From Corythucha ciliata (taxonomy: Eukaryota > Arthropoda > Insecta > Hemiptera > Tingidae), in NCBI GenBank assembly GCA_038030265.1, contig CM075938.1:3015009-3079008 (forward strand): a DNA stretch of 64,000 bases, in the 5' to 3' direction. Position numbers and translations under genes: made by a program. The notes under the pieces were generated by a model. That model saw only the letters and a list, made by a program, of their open reading frames with translations. It ran no database searches and was not told the origin of the DNA. Positions 33,346 to 45,170 of the stretch are shown piece after piece (position 1 is the first letter of the stretch; the number at the start of each line of letters is the position of its first letter).

Positions 33346-34384
33346 TTCATTTCATTAATTTTAAGGTCAACAGTAAAAAACACCAAACAGAGCAGTCAAA
33401 ACAGTGACAATAATAAAAAAATATAAACAAAGAACCACAGAGTATATAAATAAGGTATGATGACAGTCTGATATTAGGATTATCACAATAACTGATAATT
33501 TTGTCCTTAAAAGAATTGAAAGGATCGGAGAAGATATCACAGCTCAGGGGTATAGAATTGGCCAATGAAGCAAAACGAGACAGCGTATAATGCCTCCCGT
33601 AATTAGTACGGAACTGTGCAACATTAAATTGAACATCGCTGTGGAACTCTCGGAGCTAGACCAAAAAAGACTTCAGGACAGGAAATGTGGGAGTTGAGGA
33701 CCTTCCAGACAAATAACAGGCTTGAATCTGTTTGTCTATCCGCTAAATATTGTAAGTCAGTGGCACGAAGTCTCTCACCTTACGATAAAACTCCCGAAAC
33801 CCCAAATTTGAAAGATAGCTACCTGGTAGCCCTACGCTGGACCGACTCCGAACCAATGACTGATACAGCAATTTCACGGCAAACGGATTCCCAAAATCCG
33901 CCGTAAAGCGCTTGTTGAAGCCTAAATTCCTCAAAGCCTTATTCCTAATTTCATAAATATGATTCCTAAAATTACCTTTGCTATTAAATATCACGCCCAA
34001 ATCATTGATCTCATTCACCTCCTCAACATGCAGGCCACTCAGATAGTACGACCGTGAGTCAACGTCCATAGGCCTATTGGACACACTAAACTTAATGAAC
34101 TTACATTTCGTCAGATTAATGCCTAAATCATTTACGCTACACCAGGACGCAAAGGAATCAAGATCTTGTTGAAGCTGCTTACATTCCTCGACAGACGAAA
34201 TTGAATAATACAGCTTAAGGTCATCCGCCAGCCACGAGAATGAGGAATAGCGAAAGTCATTAAAGGACAACAAAAAAAGGATTGGTCCCAGCTGAGATCC
34301 CTGAGGTACTCCGGACAAGATAGCAGTAGAATCAGATGCCATTTTCGCCAAATACAGAGGCAAATTCCTCAGTAATAGCTACAT
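33346..34384 (-). pseudogene. Non-LTR retroelement RT, 3' part
   Basis: Minus-strand RT with the GVPQGSQLGPILFLLSFND motif, the catalytic SWLADDLKLYY box and the following NDLGINLTKCKFIKF region. A C-terminal segment (LSCDIFSDPFNSFKDKII) follows after a break near 33570. Near its right edge the frame shifts, and sequence between the first palm motif and GVPQGS is deleted. The style is that of jockey/CR1-like elements. Its upstream part continues at 36555-36700, across a plus-strand element. Confidence 0.8.
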
Positions 34385-36555
34385 TGTAAAAAAGATGGCG
34401 GACGGTGCGGGAAGTTGTTTCGCGTGCTCTAAAAACATTACACTTTCTGACCTCACAATCGTTTGTAGTGGAAATTGCGCGTCTTCTTTTCATGTTGCGT
34501 GCGCTGGACTTTCAAGACAAGCTGGAAAACTAATTTCAGAAAATGTCGGTATCATATTTTGGCTCTGCCCTTCATGCAGGCCGGAAGCTCCAACGCCGTT
34601 TCTTCGTTCTCCGCCACCGGGCTCTTTACCACAAGAAACACAACGTAAAGACGAAGTTTCATTGCTGAAAGATGAGTTCAATCGCTTTAAGTCTGACATG
34701 TCGGGTAAACTTGACAAATTAATGAACTATTTTCAAAATTCTGCTCCTATGAGTCACGTACGAGGTGCAAAGTCCACTGAAAAACGCAATGTAATTAAAC
34801 AAAACCCACCAAACTTCATCACCAAGTCTCCAAATATCAACAAAGCGTGCTGGGATCTGATCCGAGATGAAACCAATATGAACAGAACTCACTCACCCTG
34901 TCAATTCACGCCAGACGATTTGAACGAGTATTTCGTTAGCATTACGGACTCTCTCCTTCCGAAAGTGAACGATGTTCAGCTCAACTTACCCCGAGAAACA
35001 AAATCGAAGACTATGCATAGAAGAAAATGTGGAAAGTCGTTTTTTCTCCTACCTGTGACCGAAGATGAAATAGATGAAATCATCTGTGGGCTGAAGAACG
35101 TAGCATCCGAAGATGTGTACGGAATCTCTACGAAGGTAGTTAAACACGCTCGTCCTGCTCTAAAGCGCCCCCTTGCGGCTATCCTCAACGAGATTTTTGA
35201 AAAGGGTGTCTTCCCGACTAAGCTGAAGACAAACTTAGTCATTCCTATTCCTGAGGGGAGAGCCGAAACACGGCTAGATCATTACAGACCTATCTCGATA
35301 ATTCCAGTATTTGCGAAAATATTTGAAGTTGCGATGCACAAAAGATTGCTCTCATACCTGGAAAGTAATGACTTTTTCTGCAACAAGCAATTCGGCTTCA
35401 GGCGCGGTAGAAGCTCTGTCGACTGCGTGCTGGCGATGCTTGAGGAAAAGGTGTATCCTGCCCTGCAAAACGGGAACCTCACGGGTATCACCCTATGTGA
35501 CCTTTCTAAGACATTCGATACCCTTCCTCACGATGTTCTCCTGTCGAAGCTCGGAGATTGCGGGGTACGAGGGACACCGCTACGCTTAATAGAAACGTAT
35601 CTATCAGGAAGGTCGCAAATAGTGAAGATCGGAAAGGAGAAATCTGAATTCCGTTCATTGCGACATGGAGTTCCCCAGGGCTCCATCTTAGGTCCAATTC
35701 TCTTCCTCGTATACGTGAACGACGCGCCGGAGGCTAACGAGGCATCGATTTATCAATTCGCTGACGACACAGCTTTGATTGTGGTGGGCAGGACCACATC
35801 TGAGCTCTCGGACAGGTTACAGGAAACCAAAAAAGTTGTTTACGGTTGGTTCAAAGAAAATCGTCTGGTTGCTAATGCCGAAAAGGAGCAGTCGATAGTT
35901 GTCTCGGCCGGCGGAAAAGGTAATAATTGCGTCAAGTACCTAGGAATAATCGTAGATGATAATATATCTTGGACTGCCCACGTAGAAATGGTCCTCAGCA
36001 GGCTCGGAGGTGCTGCCTACGTTCTTAGAAGACTCACTAACGTCGTTTCGAAGGATATTGTAAGAAAAGCTTATTTCAGTTTGTTTTAATCGGTTTTTAG
36101 ATATGGCCTAGTTGTCTGGGGGAACTCTCCTTCCGCACATAAAGTATTCAAAATGCAAAAGAGAGCGATAAGAAGTATTTACCAGGTCTGCTTTTCCCAT
36201 CTGCCTACATCTACGAGTGTTTAGTTACAGTACACAAGAAAAAAGACAGAATCCCCTCCGGATCGGACATACATGACCACGACACGAGAAGTGCTAAACT
36301 TCTGAGGCCTCCAAGATACACAAAAGCCAAGCCTGTCAAGTCCTTCGTTTCAGTGTCTATAGAAATTTATAATAAGCTCCCATCGAAAATAACATCCCTG
36401 CGAACGGCGAAATTCAAGAGAACCGTCAAAAACTACTTGCTGCGAAACGTTTTTTACAGTATTGATGAGTTCTTAAACTGCGAAATGCAATTTCAATCAC
36501 CCTTAATTCAGACGAAGCCAAACAGATAATTGTAAATTCGGCCAATAAATTATTA
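34385..36555 (+). mobile_element. Non-LTR retroelement inserted in the previous one
   Basis: Starts near the ATGGCGGACGG translation start and ends in an ATT simple-repeat tail (about 36541-36555) after an AATAAA. It splits the minus-strand RT relic. The coding part is described separately. No target duplication could be fixed. It is shorter than a full element because no endonuclease domain is present. Confidence 0.8.
34395..36529 (+). pseudogene. PHD finger fused to reverse transcriptase, endonuclease missing
   Basis: The open frame runs to 36089 (564 residues). Residues 8-61 form a C4HC3 PHD-type finger (C8, C11, C24, C28, H33, C36, C58, C61, with W56). A short coiled-coil-like stretch near 90-115 follows. 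RT starts near residue 140 and has DLSKTFDTLPHDVL, GVPQGSILGPILFLVYVND and QFADDTALIV (about residues 455-460). In jockey/CR1-like elements the PHD finger belongs to ORF1 and the endonuclease opens ORF2. Here ORF1 head and RT are in one frame with no endonuclease, so an internal deletion is likely. Beyond 36089 a stop and one frameshift (about 36185) precede the remaining C-terminal sequence, which ends near 36529. Confidence 0.8.
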
Positions 36556-36700
36556 TTATTATTATCTGAATCAAGAATCATATCCCCATGCATAATTTCA
36601 TGAGGCACTCTCCTGCTTTTGCGTTTACTATTAACAAAAGACCAAAAGAATTTAACATCTTCACACACGATCTTATATTTTCATATTTCACCCCTAAAAT
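36555..36700 (-). pseudogene. Upstream RT segment of the split minus-strand retroelement
   Basis: Encodes CEDVKFFWSFVNSKRKSRRV, a segment typical of the start of non-LTR RT domains, ending at MILDSD where the plus-strand element interrupts it. The continuation (AITEEFASVF) is at 34360-34384 on the other side. Confidence 0.75.
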
Positions 36701-36918
36701 AACTGTAAAACGCCCGTAAACTATTACCTTGAAATTTCACACTCTTTCGACGACTCACTTAGGAAAGCAAGGTCGCACGGTTGTGCTGACTTTCCTGGAT
36801 ATTTAAAATGAGACTTTGAAAGCCAGGATTGGTGCAGAAATACGGCGATAATTCACGTAAAGCGGAGTAGGCGCGAGGTTAGGCCTCGGGAAACCGCGTA
36901 TGTGTGAAACGAGCCTAA

Positions 36919-37560
36919 TTAACACTTTTACTCGATTTTTGCTGCAAATTTTAGCTTTTTATCAGTTTTGTTCCGAATTAGTGGCGCTGTTCCTCAATTT
37001 TTTATAGCACCTTTTGTCAATGTCATCTGCGAATTGGTGTTTCTTTCTCAACGTAGGCTGCGATTTAGCGTATTTAACTATTTTTTAGTTATGAATTCGC
37101 GATTTTTTTCACTTTTAGTCCCGAATTAGCAATTTGAGCCCTGAATGAGAGCTTTTTCTCAATTTTAGTTGCGAATGAGCGCTTTTTTAGCAACAAATTA
37201 GCGCTGTTTCTCCATTTTATCGGTGAATTGGCGCGTTTTTTCAAATCTAGTCAGACTGGCCCCAAAAAACAGCGCATTAGCACTTTTACATAAGGGGTTT
37301 TTTTTTTGTGTTTTTTTTTTTTTTAATTTTTGCCGTGAAAGAGCCTCCATGAACCGTGGATTGGTGTTTTTTTTTTTTTACCAATTTCGGTCCGGAAGTT
37401 GGATCAACACTTTTCTCAATATTATCTAAGAAATGAGTGCTTTTTCTCGCAAAAGCACCTTTTCCAAACTTTTAGCCGTGGAATCGTCCAAAGAACAGCA
37501 ATTTGTGGGGGGGGGGGGGTCGCCATCTCCATTTTAGCAGCCTATAGCCTATAGGGACCT
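36919..37560. repeat. Degenerate minisatellite, type C
   Basis: Plus-orientation units (TTTTTCTCAATTTTAGTTGC, GAATTAGCGCTGTTTCTCC and similar) with T and G homopolymers near 37310 and 37508. Confidence 0.7.
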
Positions 37561-38340
37561 AAACAGAAACGGGAAATCAACGTATTTCGTCCATTCTAGC
37601 CGCGAAGCTGTTGCCTCGAGATTCGGCGACTTAGTTACTTTGTATTTTTTTCAATTTCAGCAGTGACATTTAGCGTTCAGAATAGCAGGTATCACTTTTT
37701 TTCTCCAATTATATACTCATCACGAAGATTCCTCCAGATACTACTAATTGATCAATTTCAAAATCAAGTCAATTTCTAAATAACTTCGTCGTTTTAATGA
37801 GACTTATTGGTCTCTTGATAGCACGGTATGACTTCGTGACGCTCCATCGGTTGAAATGAGAATAATGTATTAACATCGTATTTATCCAACATCGTATTTA
37901 ACAACAACACTGTATTCAAAGCTATAAAAGCAACGCTAGAAATTTAGAAAATAAGGGTCCTGATGGGAAGAGATCTGTAATATCATTTTCATTACCTACC
38001 AACGCTCATGCTTTTTAATCGATAGCATTAACTTCGGACATTAGTATAACGCAGTATACCTAGTGGCTATAGTACAAAAAAAAAATAAAAAAGCGATGCA
38101 AGTACATAATTTAAATAAAAATGAAATCGCAACAATTTGCAGGACTCGGTCACAAACAAACTCCCGCTCCAATACAATTATTAAAGTAAATTAAACCACA
38201 CAACAACGACCCATGTTTACCACCATCACGACGAGACCAATAAGTGCATTTTCAACAACGAAAAAGATGCACTAAAAATGAATTAATGAATTGATTGGAC
38301 ATTGGATGATGTTCCACTTCTATCCACTCGCGCCCGCCTA

Positions 38341-38374
<34 letters not shown>

Positions 38375-39565
38375 GGTAAAGAAGGTAAGGGAATCAACGG
38401 AAGGTCAGCATTTATCAGCTGTAGTACAGTCCTTCCGCCCACCCTTCGTGTTTCCGCCCTTCAAGTGGATCGATGAGGCTACAATATCACGCTTGCTTTA
38501 ATCTTAATCTTTTTTCTTTTTTTTTTTTCTATAATAAACAAACAGACCACCCGTCGAGAAGCTCCTAAACGATTAATTTTCCAACCAAACTGAATGAAAG
38601 ACAAACACCGCTCTGCGTGATTTCTTCACTGCGATTGTTAAGCCTCGTTACACATCTAATTAAACCCGACTTGACTATCAAATCCGTTTTTGAGGCGGTA
38701 GAATGTCGAGCTTAAATTATCTGGTTAATAATTTAAATTATAGAAGATGCCGAAAAGCTCTGCCGCTGACAAACAGTTAACCACTTTATTTCAGCTCTCC
38801 CCCTCCCCCCCCCCATTTTTCTTCTCGTAATTCAGATAATGCAAAGCACAGATTACTAAATCAAACTGATATAAGTCTACTGTTCAAGCCTAGGTTTGTT
38901 GATGTTAGGAAGGGAGGGGTGCGCTACGCTTTATATCTCTAATAAATGTCATGCACTAAAAATATCTAATTGTGAATATAATAACCTCTACTTTTTGTTA
39001 TATTTATATTTTGCAGCAATTGACATGCTCCTGGCAGTGATTTCTTAATATTACCTACTCAGCAACGCAACTTTTGATTTCAATTTTTTTTTATAAAAAC
39101 AGAAAACATTGCCTTTTTTAAACACACAGAGCGTTGGAAGGATGACCGAAGAGGCTGCAGGCTGAAAAATATGCGGCCTGCAAAGAAATTAAGAAAAAAG
39201 AAATCATTTAATTACACTGAATTGCACCAATTATTTTTTAATTTTCTTCGATTTTTTTGTCCTATTTAATTTAAATTAAATATAAAATTCCAGCGCAAAA
39301 TATGAATTTTCAAAGGTACCCAGTGAGTTCCAACCGACCATCGTCTTCAGGCAAGAAGGAATGCAAGGACTGCATTGGAATTATTCTTTAAAAAAAAAAA
39401 AAAAAATCACGTTTACGGTCTTCACCAGTGTCCTTCTTCGTCTCATTATTATTATTAGTATTTTTCCTTATAAATTGAGAGCTGAATTAAGAAGGTAATA
39501 AAAATCCGGTCGAATTATCTTTTTAAAGTAAGACAGCGGGAAGCAATATTGTAGAAAGACATGGA
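37561..39565. other. Unannotated AT-rich DNA
   Basis: No gene or transposon end seen. A 33-base A run sits at 38341-38373, and poly-A/T tracts near 38515 and 39390. Reading frames are short and lysine- or serine-rich by composition. Confidence 0.45.
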
Positions 39566-40600
39566 CGTGAAGACTAAAGAATCCGGGCCAAAATTGGAAA
39601 TAACGCTAATTTAGAGCTTGAATTGAGACAAATAGCTAATTCACGGCTGAAATTATGGAGAAAAGTATCTCATTCACGGTCAGAAGTGAAAAAAAGTGCC
39701 AAACCACCGATATAATAGTGAAAAATCGAAAATTTACCAATCGTTTTGAAAAAAAAGCGCTGATTTGCGCCTAAAACTACGAAAAATGAATTCTCGGCTG
39801 AATCAGAACAGAATCTGAAAAATGCGCTAATTAGTGACTGAAAGTGAAAAAATAAATAAATAAATAAAAAGTGCTAAATCACGGGTAAAATTGAGGCAAA
39901 TCGCTCTTCAGCGGCTAAAATCACAAATTCAAGACAAACGTGGAGAAAGTCGCTAATTCACCGATGAAATTGAGAAGCACAAGACGTGTGACAAAAAATG
40001 CTAAATCGTGGTTAAAATGGAGAAAACGCCTATTTGCGGATTCAAAAGGTAACTTATTCATGGCTGAAAGTGAACAAAATTGCTAATCCACGGCTAGATG
40101 AGGAAAATGCGCTAATTCGCTGATAAAATTAAAAAAAAAAACGTTAATTCGCGGCGAAAATTGGATAACAAAACTCTCTTTCACAACTGTACCTAGGAGG
40201 CTAAAATTAGTTAAAACGCTAATTCACGGCTACAATAAAGAAAAATGACTATTTACGGGGTTAAATTGAGGACATTTGCTATAGTTCACAGAAATATATT
40301 GAGGAAATGGCAAGTCGCGGTGTCCGGAGGCAACTTTGTGGCTAAAATTGGAAGATATAGCGCTAATTCACGGGTAAAATCGCTCAATAGCGGCGCAAAT
40401 CCGGGGAAACACTAATTCATTGCAATAAAAATCGCTAATGCTCTGCTAAAATGGAGATAAATTGCTAATTCGCGGCTAAAATGGAGACAAATCGCTGATT
40501 CATGGCTAAAATGGAGGCAAATCGCTAAACCACCTATATGAAATTGAGAAGGAAGTGATGAAGTGTGGAAAAATCGCTAATTCGTGGCTCCTGAAGGTAA
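39566..40600. repeat. Degenerate minisatellite, type C, minus orientation
   Basis: Units read GCTAATTCGCGGCTAAAATG and GAGAAAAACGCTAATTC, the reverse complement of the pattern in neighbouring blocks. About 30 diverged units. Confidence 0.75.
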
Positions 40601-41110
40601 TTTCACAGGGGGCTTTGGAGAAATATTCACCGGGGGGCGTCAAACTTCCAAGGCCGGCCCTGCCATGAGCTGCTCCAGGGCATATTTTTGTGCAAATATA
40701 AACACCATTATACTGTGGTTTACTTATGTTGTAGAAGTTATTGAACAGACCCCAAGTGTGTTTTATTCAGAGCGTCACGGCCTTTTGCTAAGTGGTGGGG
40801 GGGCGGGTGAAAATGGGTGGCCCCGCATGAGTTCTTAACAACCAGGCTTATGGCTCACGACCAAAATAGGTTGGCCGGCTCTGATCTACGCGGACGACAA
40901 TGAACTTAGCGTCCCTGCGTATATAGGCATCGCCAAATCGCTTCAGACGATTCAAACTTTCGCAGCACTTGTGGAGAGTTCTATTGTACCGCACCCTATA
41001 CCGCGTGCTTCGTTCGGTTCATTGCATGTGCTTGCTGTGGCAAACCTATACACCAATCGGAGCCCGGGGCGAAAATCTCCAAGAGGCCCCCTTGTAGCCT
41101 CTAAATAAAC
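40601..41110. other. Unannotated DNA
   Basis: No gene or repeat unit recognised; composition is less AT-rich than the flanks. It lies between minisatellite blocks of opposite orientation. Confidence 0.4.
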
Positions 41111-41760
41111 TACGAGTATAATTTTTACGTAGCAATAAATTATGGAATTTTATTAATTTAAGCCACGAATTAGCTATTTTTCCACAATTTATCTGCACCC
41201 TATCAAAATTTGTGATGTGAATTAAAGTGCTCCCCATATTTTAGCCTTGAATTATAGCGATTATTCTCAATTCTCAATATGTTGTGAATACAACGACTCT
41301 TCCTCTCTGCGCGGGCTTTGGCCCATAGAGGGGAATACCAATTGTAAATATGTATAAATAAAAATATAATGTTGTTTCAGGAAAAAAAAAAAAAAATTCA
41401 GACGCGAATTTGCACATTTTCTAAATGTCATACCAAGAATCAACCAGTTTCCTTAACTTTAGCCGCAATTTAGCGATTTTTTCACAATTGGACGTGTATG
41501 AATTAACGCTTTTTCTTTATAGACACGCTAGGTTGCCTTCGCAACCGCGAAGCCGCATTTTAGCCACGATTTTCTTTACTTCGCAGTGACCAATTAGCGT
41601 TTTTTCCTCATTTTAGCCGCTAAATAGCGATTTCTCGCCCAGTGCCAGCCGAGAACTAGAGTTTTTCTCTATTTTAGCCGGGAATCACATAGCTTTTTCT
41701 CAATTTTAGCATACGAGTAAGTAGAGTTTTTCGTGTGTTTTTTTTTTTTCGATTTGAGCC
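41111..41760. repeat. Degenerate minisatellite, type C, with a retroelement 3' end
   Basis: Plus-orientation units (CAATTTTAGC..GAATTA) resume. At about 41290-41395 they are interrupted by CTCTGCGCGGGCTTTGGCCC, ATAAATAAAAATATAA and an A run. This resembles the 3' end of a non-LTR retroelement with polyadenylation signal and tail, though no coding part remains. Confidence 0.55.
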
Positions 41761-41796
41761 GTTAATTAGACCACAAATGTAGTAAATAGACCACAG
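41724..41796 (+). repeat. Left direct repeat of a 5.3-kb segment
   Basis: TTTTTCGTGTG, a T run, then ATTTGAGCCGTTAATTAGAC and CACAAATGTAGTAAATAGAC. The same sequence returns at 47081-47160. Identity is near complete apart from T-run length. Confidence 0.85.
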
Positions 41797-41801
41797 AGCG
41801 C

Positions 41802-41873
41802 GCCTCGATGGTGTAATGGATACAATGCTCGCTTCGCAACCCATCGGGCCTGGGTTCGAATCCAGCTATTGCC
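41802..41873 (+). tRNA. tRNA-like sequence (SINE head or tRNA relic)
   Basis: Perfect Pol III A box TGGTGTAATGG (41809-41819) and B box GGTTCGAATCC (41853-41863) lie 44 bases apart, start to start, exactly as in tRNAs. The acceptor and T stems do not pair well, so it is not a good functional tRNA. Anticodon assignment is ambiguous (TCG or CGC by loop placement). It ends 10 bp before a Tigger-like element. A tRNA-derived SINE fragment is the best reading. Confidence 0.5.
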
Positions 41874-42207
41874 CATTACACTACAGTCGACTCTTGTTAT
41901 AGCGTCTCTTGATACAACGAGAACCTTAGAATAACGAGTTGAAAGCTTGGTCCCCTGAAAAATTCTCGATAGTGCGAGAAAAAACTATGCATTTTTTGAC
42001 ACTCGTTACTACGAGACTTTTCTTTCCTTGCTGTGACCTGAACACGCTATACAACGAGGTAAGGCCCCCGTTCGACTTGCTATAGCGAGGTCCCTTCCAC
42101 TCGAAATAACTATGTTCCGCTGACGATGCTTCTTTTTGCCTTCCTAAACTCGGAAGGAAACAGCCCGAGGAAGGGGTTCGGGCTATCAATTCCAGTGCAG
42201 TCCAGTC

Positions 42208-42477
42208 ATGTCTTCCGTCAAAAAGCGAAAAGCTTTGACTATTTCAGTTAAAAAGGAATGTATAGAAGCAGTGGAAAGGGGAGAAAGGAAGAAAGACGTT
42301 GCGGAGCGCTTCGGGCTTGCCAGCTCCACCTTAGCCACCACTCTAAAAGCGAAAAATGAAATTCTTCGGGGACCCTTTGGCGGCAGCGACAAAAAAGAGA
42401 AGACGAGCCGGCGAGTTCCCAGAGTTGGAAAGTTGCTTAATGAAATGGTTCACGCCAGGGGCGAAGCGTCCATGTAA
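42208..42477 (+). pseudogene. Tigger transposase N-terminus (CENP-B-type helix-turn-helix)
   Basis: Ninety codons. Residues about 5-52 (KKRKALTISVKKECIEAVER ... RFGLASSTLATTLKAKNEIL) form the CENP-B/pogo N-terminal helix-turn-helix. Near 42410 the frame slips: the other frame reads EFPELESCLMKWF, the expected start of the second CENP-B domain. The DDE catalytic domain is absent. Start codon chosen at the ATG preceding SSVKKRKA. Confidence 0.85.
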
Positions 42478-42690
42478 GCAGTGTAAGCATTGCTTACAGT
42501 TTTAGCATTCTCTTTAAAAGCATGAACTAAATATAAATTAATAGATCAGTAGTTATGGCTGTAATTGACAAAAACTATTATTATTATGAGGTAGTTTTTG
42601 TCAATAGCAATTAGCGGTAGCGAACAAATATCGCCTCATGCATTTGTTCAGAAGAGCGTGCGGGCTTCACTGTTCTTCAGTAACTCCAGA

Positions 42691-42819
42691 GGGTCAACCA
42701 TGAGCTAGCGTAAAAATACCGTCAAAACGCGGTATCTATGGCTTTATAACATTATTTGTGAAACAGCGTCCTCAGTTACCGCTTGCGTCAATTTTTCAAC
42801 GCTAGCTCATGGTTGACCC
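42691..42819. mobile_element. 129-bp MITE with 21-bp perfect ends
   Basis: Arms 42691-42711 and 42799-42819 are perfect inverted repeats starting GGGTCAACCATGAGCTAGCG. The interior lacks coding sequence. Flanks share CCAG, a possible short target duplication. Nested in the Tigger relic. Confidence 0.85.
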
Positions 42820-43780
42820 CCAGCCCTAAGAGCCTCCCAAGTCCCAACGAAACGGTAGGCTTGTAAGCAATCCTAGAAACGAAGACAGGTTGGGGGGTTA
42901 CCCGCTCCATATCTTTCCCACCCCACCTGCCTTCCCTCTACCATCCATCGCGCCGCGCTTCAAACCTCTCCTGTAAGCAACTTTGAAAACACATACAAGT
43001 CCCGGAGAAAGCCGATAATGATCGAGCCCGTTGTAGAAACTTTTCGGGTGAAAGAAACCATGACTGGCCTGCTATTTTTCAATTCATTTTATTAGTTTTG
43101 AACAATATTTCACACTTCGTGGTAAATTGTACCGTTTTATTTCCTCGACATTTAACAATGAGATAGTCTTGGACTCATGGTTAGTCCGTACGTCCAAAAG
43201 CCTAACTTCTAGTAATAGTTCTACCCTAAAACTATGGATTTAGATTATTTTAGCAGAATGTCGGTCTGTCGATTTCTGATGTGAAAATACTCGACCGTTT
43301 TTGTTGAAATTGTTGGGTCGGGTCAGGCGCGGATCCAAAGTCAGCTTAAGGAGGGGGCCATATTATATGACACCATCCGGCCCCCTGCCCTAGAAATATA
43401 CCACACGTCACACAGTTATCCAGGCAGACACCGTTGTCAATGGTCTCAATTTCTGATAATTGAAAAATCGGAAAATTAAGGAAACCCAAAGGTCGAAAAC
43501 ATGAAAAAAAAAAAAAACAACATTCATCGTAACGTGAACTATTAGTTTGGCAAAAATACGCCTCCCGCCGAATGAAGTAAACTCAGCGCCGTGGTGGAGG
43601 GGAAGCTCTTATGTCTCACGGCTAGCACTGTAATTTTAACCCTCAAAATTGGGTTTTTTTTAGTGAGCGAAATTACTGTTTATCGAGTGAGACCATCTAA
43701 AAACTGTTCTTAGTGCGCAAAATCGGCGCAATCGGTCACTGAAATAGGCCACCCAGTCAAGTTGGTTTACTGGCAAACAA
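42820..43780. other. Unannotated DNA inside the Tigger relic
   Basis: No gene recognised. Mixed composition, an A run near 43505-43518 and no transposase similarity in short frames. Confidence 0.4.
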
Positions 43781-45170
43781 ATTTACCAAAATTGGCTGTT
43801 GATAAAATTGACAGTCTCCTCATGAAATCAACACTTTCCTCGTAAAATTGGAAATTTCCCAATATAATTGACAATTTCCTCATAAAAGGGACAATTTCTC
43901 ATATAATTGACACTTTTCTCATAAAATTGACAGTCTCTTCGTGAAATTGACATTTCCTTGTAAAGCATACAATTTTCTCATAAAATTCACGATTTCCTCA
44001 TAAAATTGGTAATTCCCCTATAAAATTGAATATTTCTTCATAAAATTGACAAATTTCCTTATAACATAATACAATTTCCTGATAGAATTGACAATTTCCT
44101 CAAAAAATTGACAATCTCACCACAAAATAGACAATTTCCTCATAAACTTGTCAATTTCCTCATAAACTAGACAATTTCCACACAAAAATTATTATTTCTC
44201 CATAAAATTGACAATTTCCCCATAAAAGTGAAAATTTCCTCGTAAAAGAGACAATTTACTCTAAAAATTGACAATTCCTCATATAATTAACAATTTCCCC
44301 ATAAAATTTACCATTTCCTAATGAAAGTGACCATTTCCTTATAAAGCATACTATTTCCGCATAAAAGTGACAATTTCCTCATAAAATTGACAATTACTTC
44401 ATCAAATTGACAATTTCTTCATCAAATTGACAATTTCATCATAGCATAGACTATTTTGCCTACAAAATTGACTATTTCTTCATGAAATTTACCATTTCCT
44501 ATAACATATACATTTCCTCGTAGAGTGGACAATTTCCTCATAAAATTGACAATTTCCTTATAAAGCATACACTTTCCTCATAAAATTCACGATTTCCATA
44601 TAAAATTGACAATTTTCTCATAAAATGGACAATTTCCTCATAAAATTGACAATTTCCTTATGAAGCATACAATTTCCTCGTGAAATTCACGATTTCCTTA
44701 TAAAATTGACAATTTCCTCATAAAATGGACAATTTCCTCATAAAATAGACAATTTCCCCATGAAATTGACCATTCCCCCATAAAAGTGGCAATTTCCTCA
44801 TAAAATAGACAATCACCCCATAAAATTAATAATTTCCTCATAAAATTGACAATTCACTCTTACGTTGATCATTTCTGCAAATTCATTCAAAAAAGGCAAT
44901 TTTCTCATTATACTGACAATTCCTTTTACAATTGTCATTTTCTTCATAAAATTGACTATTATCTTACGAAACTGACGATGTACTCATCGAATTGACACCT
45001 TTTAGAGTGAAAATTTCCTCATAAAATCAACCGTTATGCTCATAGGCTTAAGATGCCTTACTAAATTGAACGTTTTCTCCTTTTTCTCATAAAACAGACA
45101 ATTTCGTTATGAAATTGACCATTTTTTCGTGAAACCGACGAGTTTTTTCATAAAATAGACAATAATGTCA
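43781..45170 (+). repeat. Tandem array of a 20-bp unit
   Basis: About 1.4 kb built from imperfect copies of ATAAAATTGACAATTTCCTC, roughly 65-70 units by length. Many units match the consensus closely and there is some 19/21-base length variation. Best homogeneity is near 44500-44800; the edges are more diverged. It is a different unit from the window-wide type C repeat. Confidence 0.95.

Larger units (their letters stand above)
33265..36915. mobile_element. MITE split by nested retroelements
   Basis: The left part (33265-33345) and right part (about 36740-36915) form the two arms of one MITE: CGCCTACTCCG, TTACGT and AATTATCGCCG match in inverted order. TAA flanks both ends (33262-33264, 36916-36918). 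Joining the flanks restores minisatellite sequence (TTTTCTCCCTCTTAATTAAC). The right part also matches the foldback MITE at 25377-25774 (CCAGGATTGGT). The 3.4 kb between the arms is two non-LTR retroelements, one inside the other. Confidence 0.8.

Noticed and set aside
38291..38476. Short lysine-rich frame
   Set aside because: Created by a long A homopolymer.
41802..41873. Functional tRNA gene
   Set aside because: Pol III boxes are perfect, but acceptor and T stems do not pair, so it is kept only as a tRNA-like relic.
43781..45170. CRISPR-like array
   Set aside because: Units are contiguous 20-bp imperfect repeats with no unique spacers, in a eukaryotic context.
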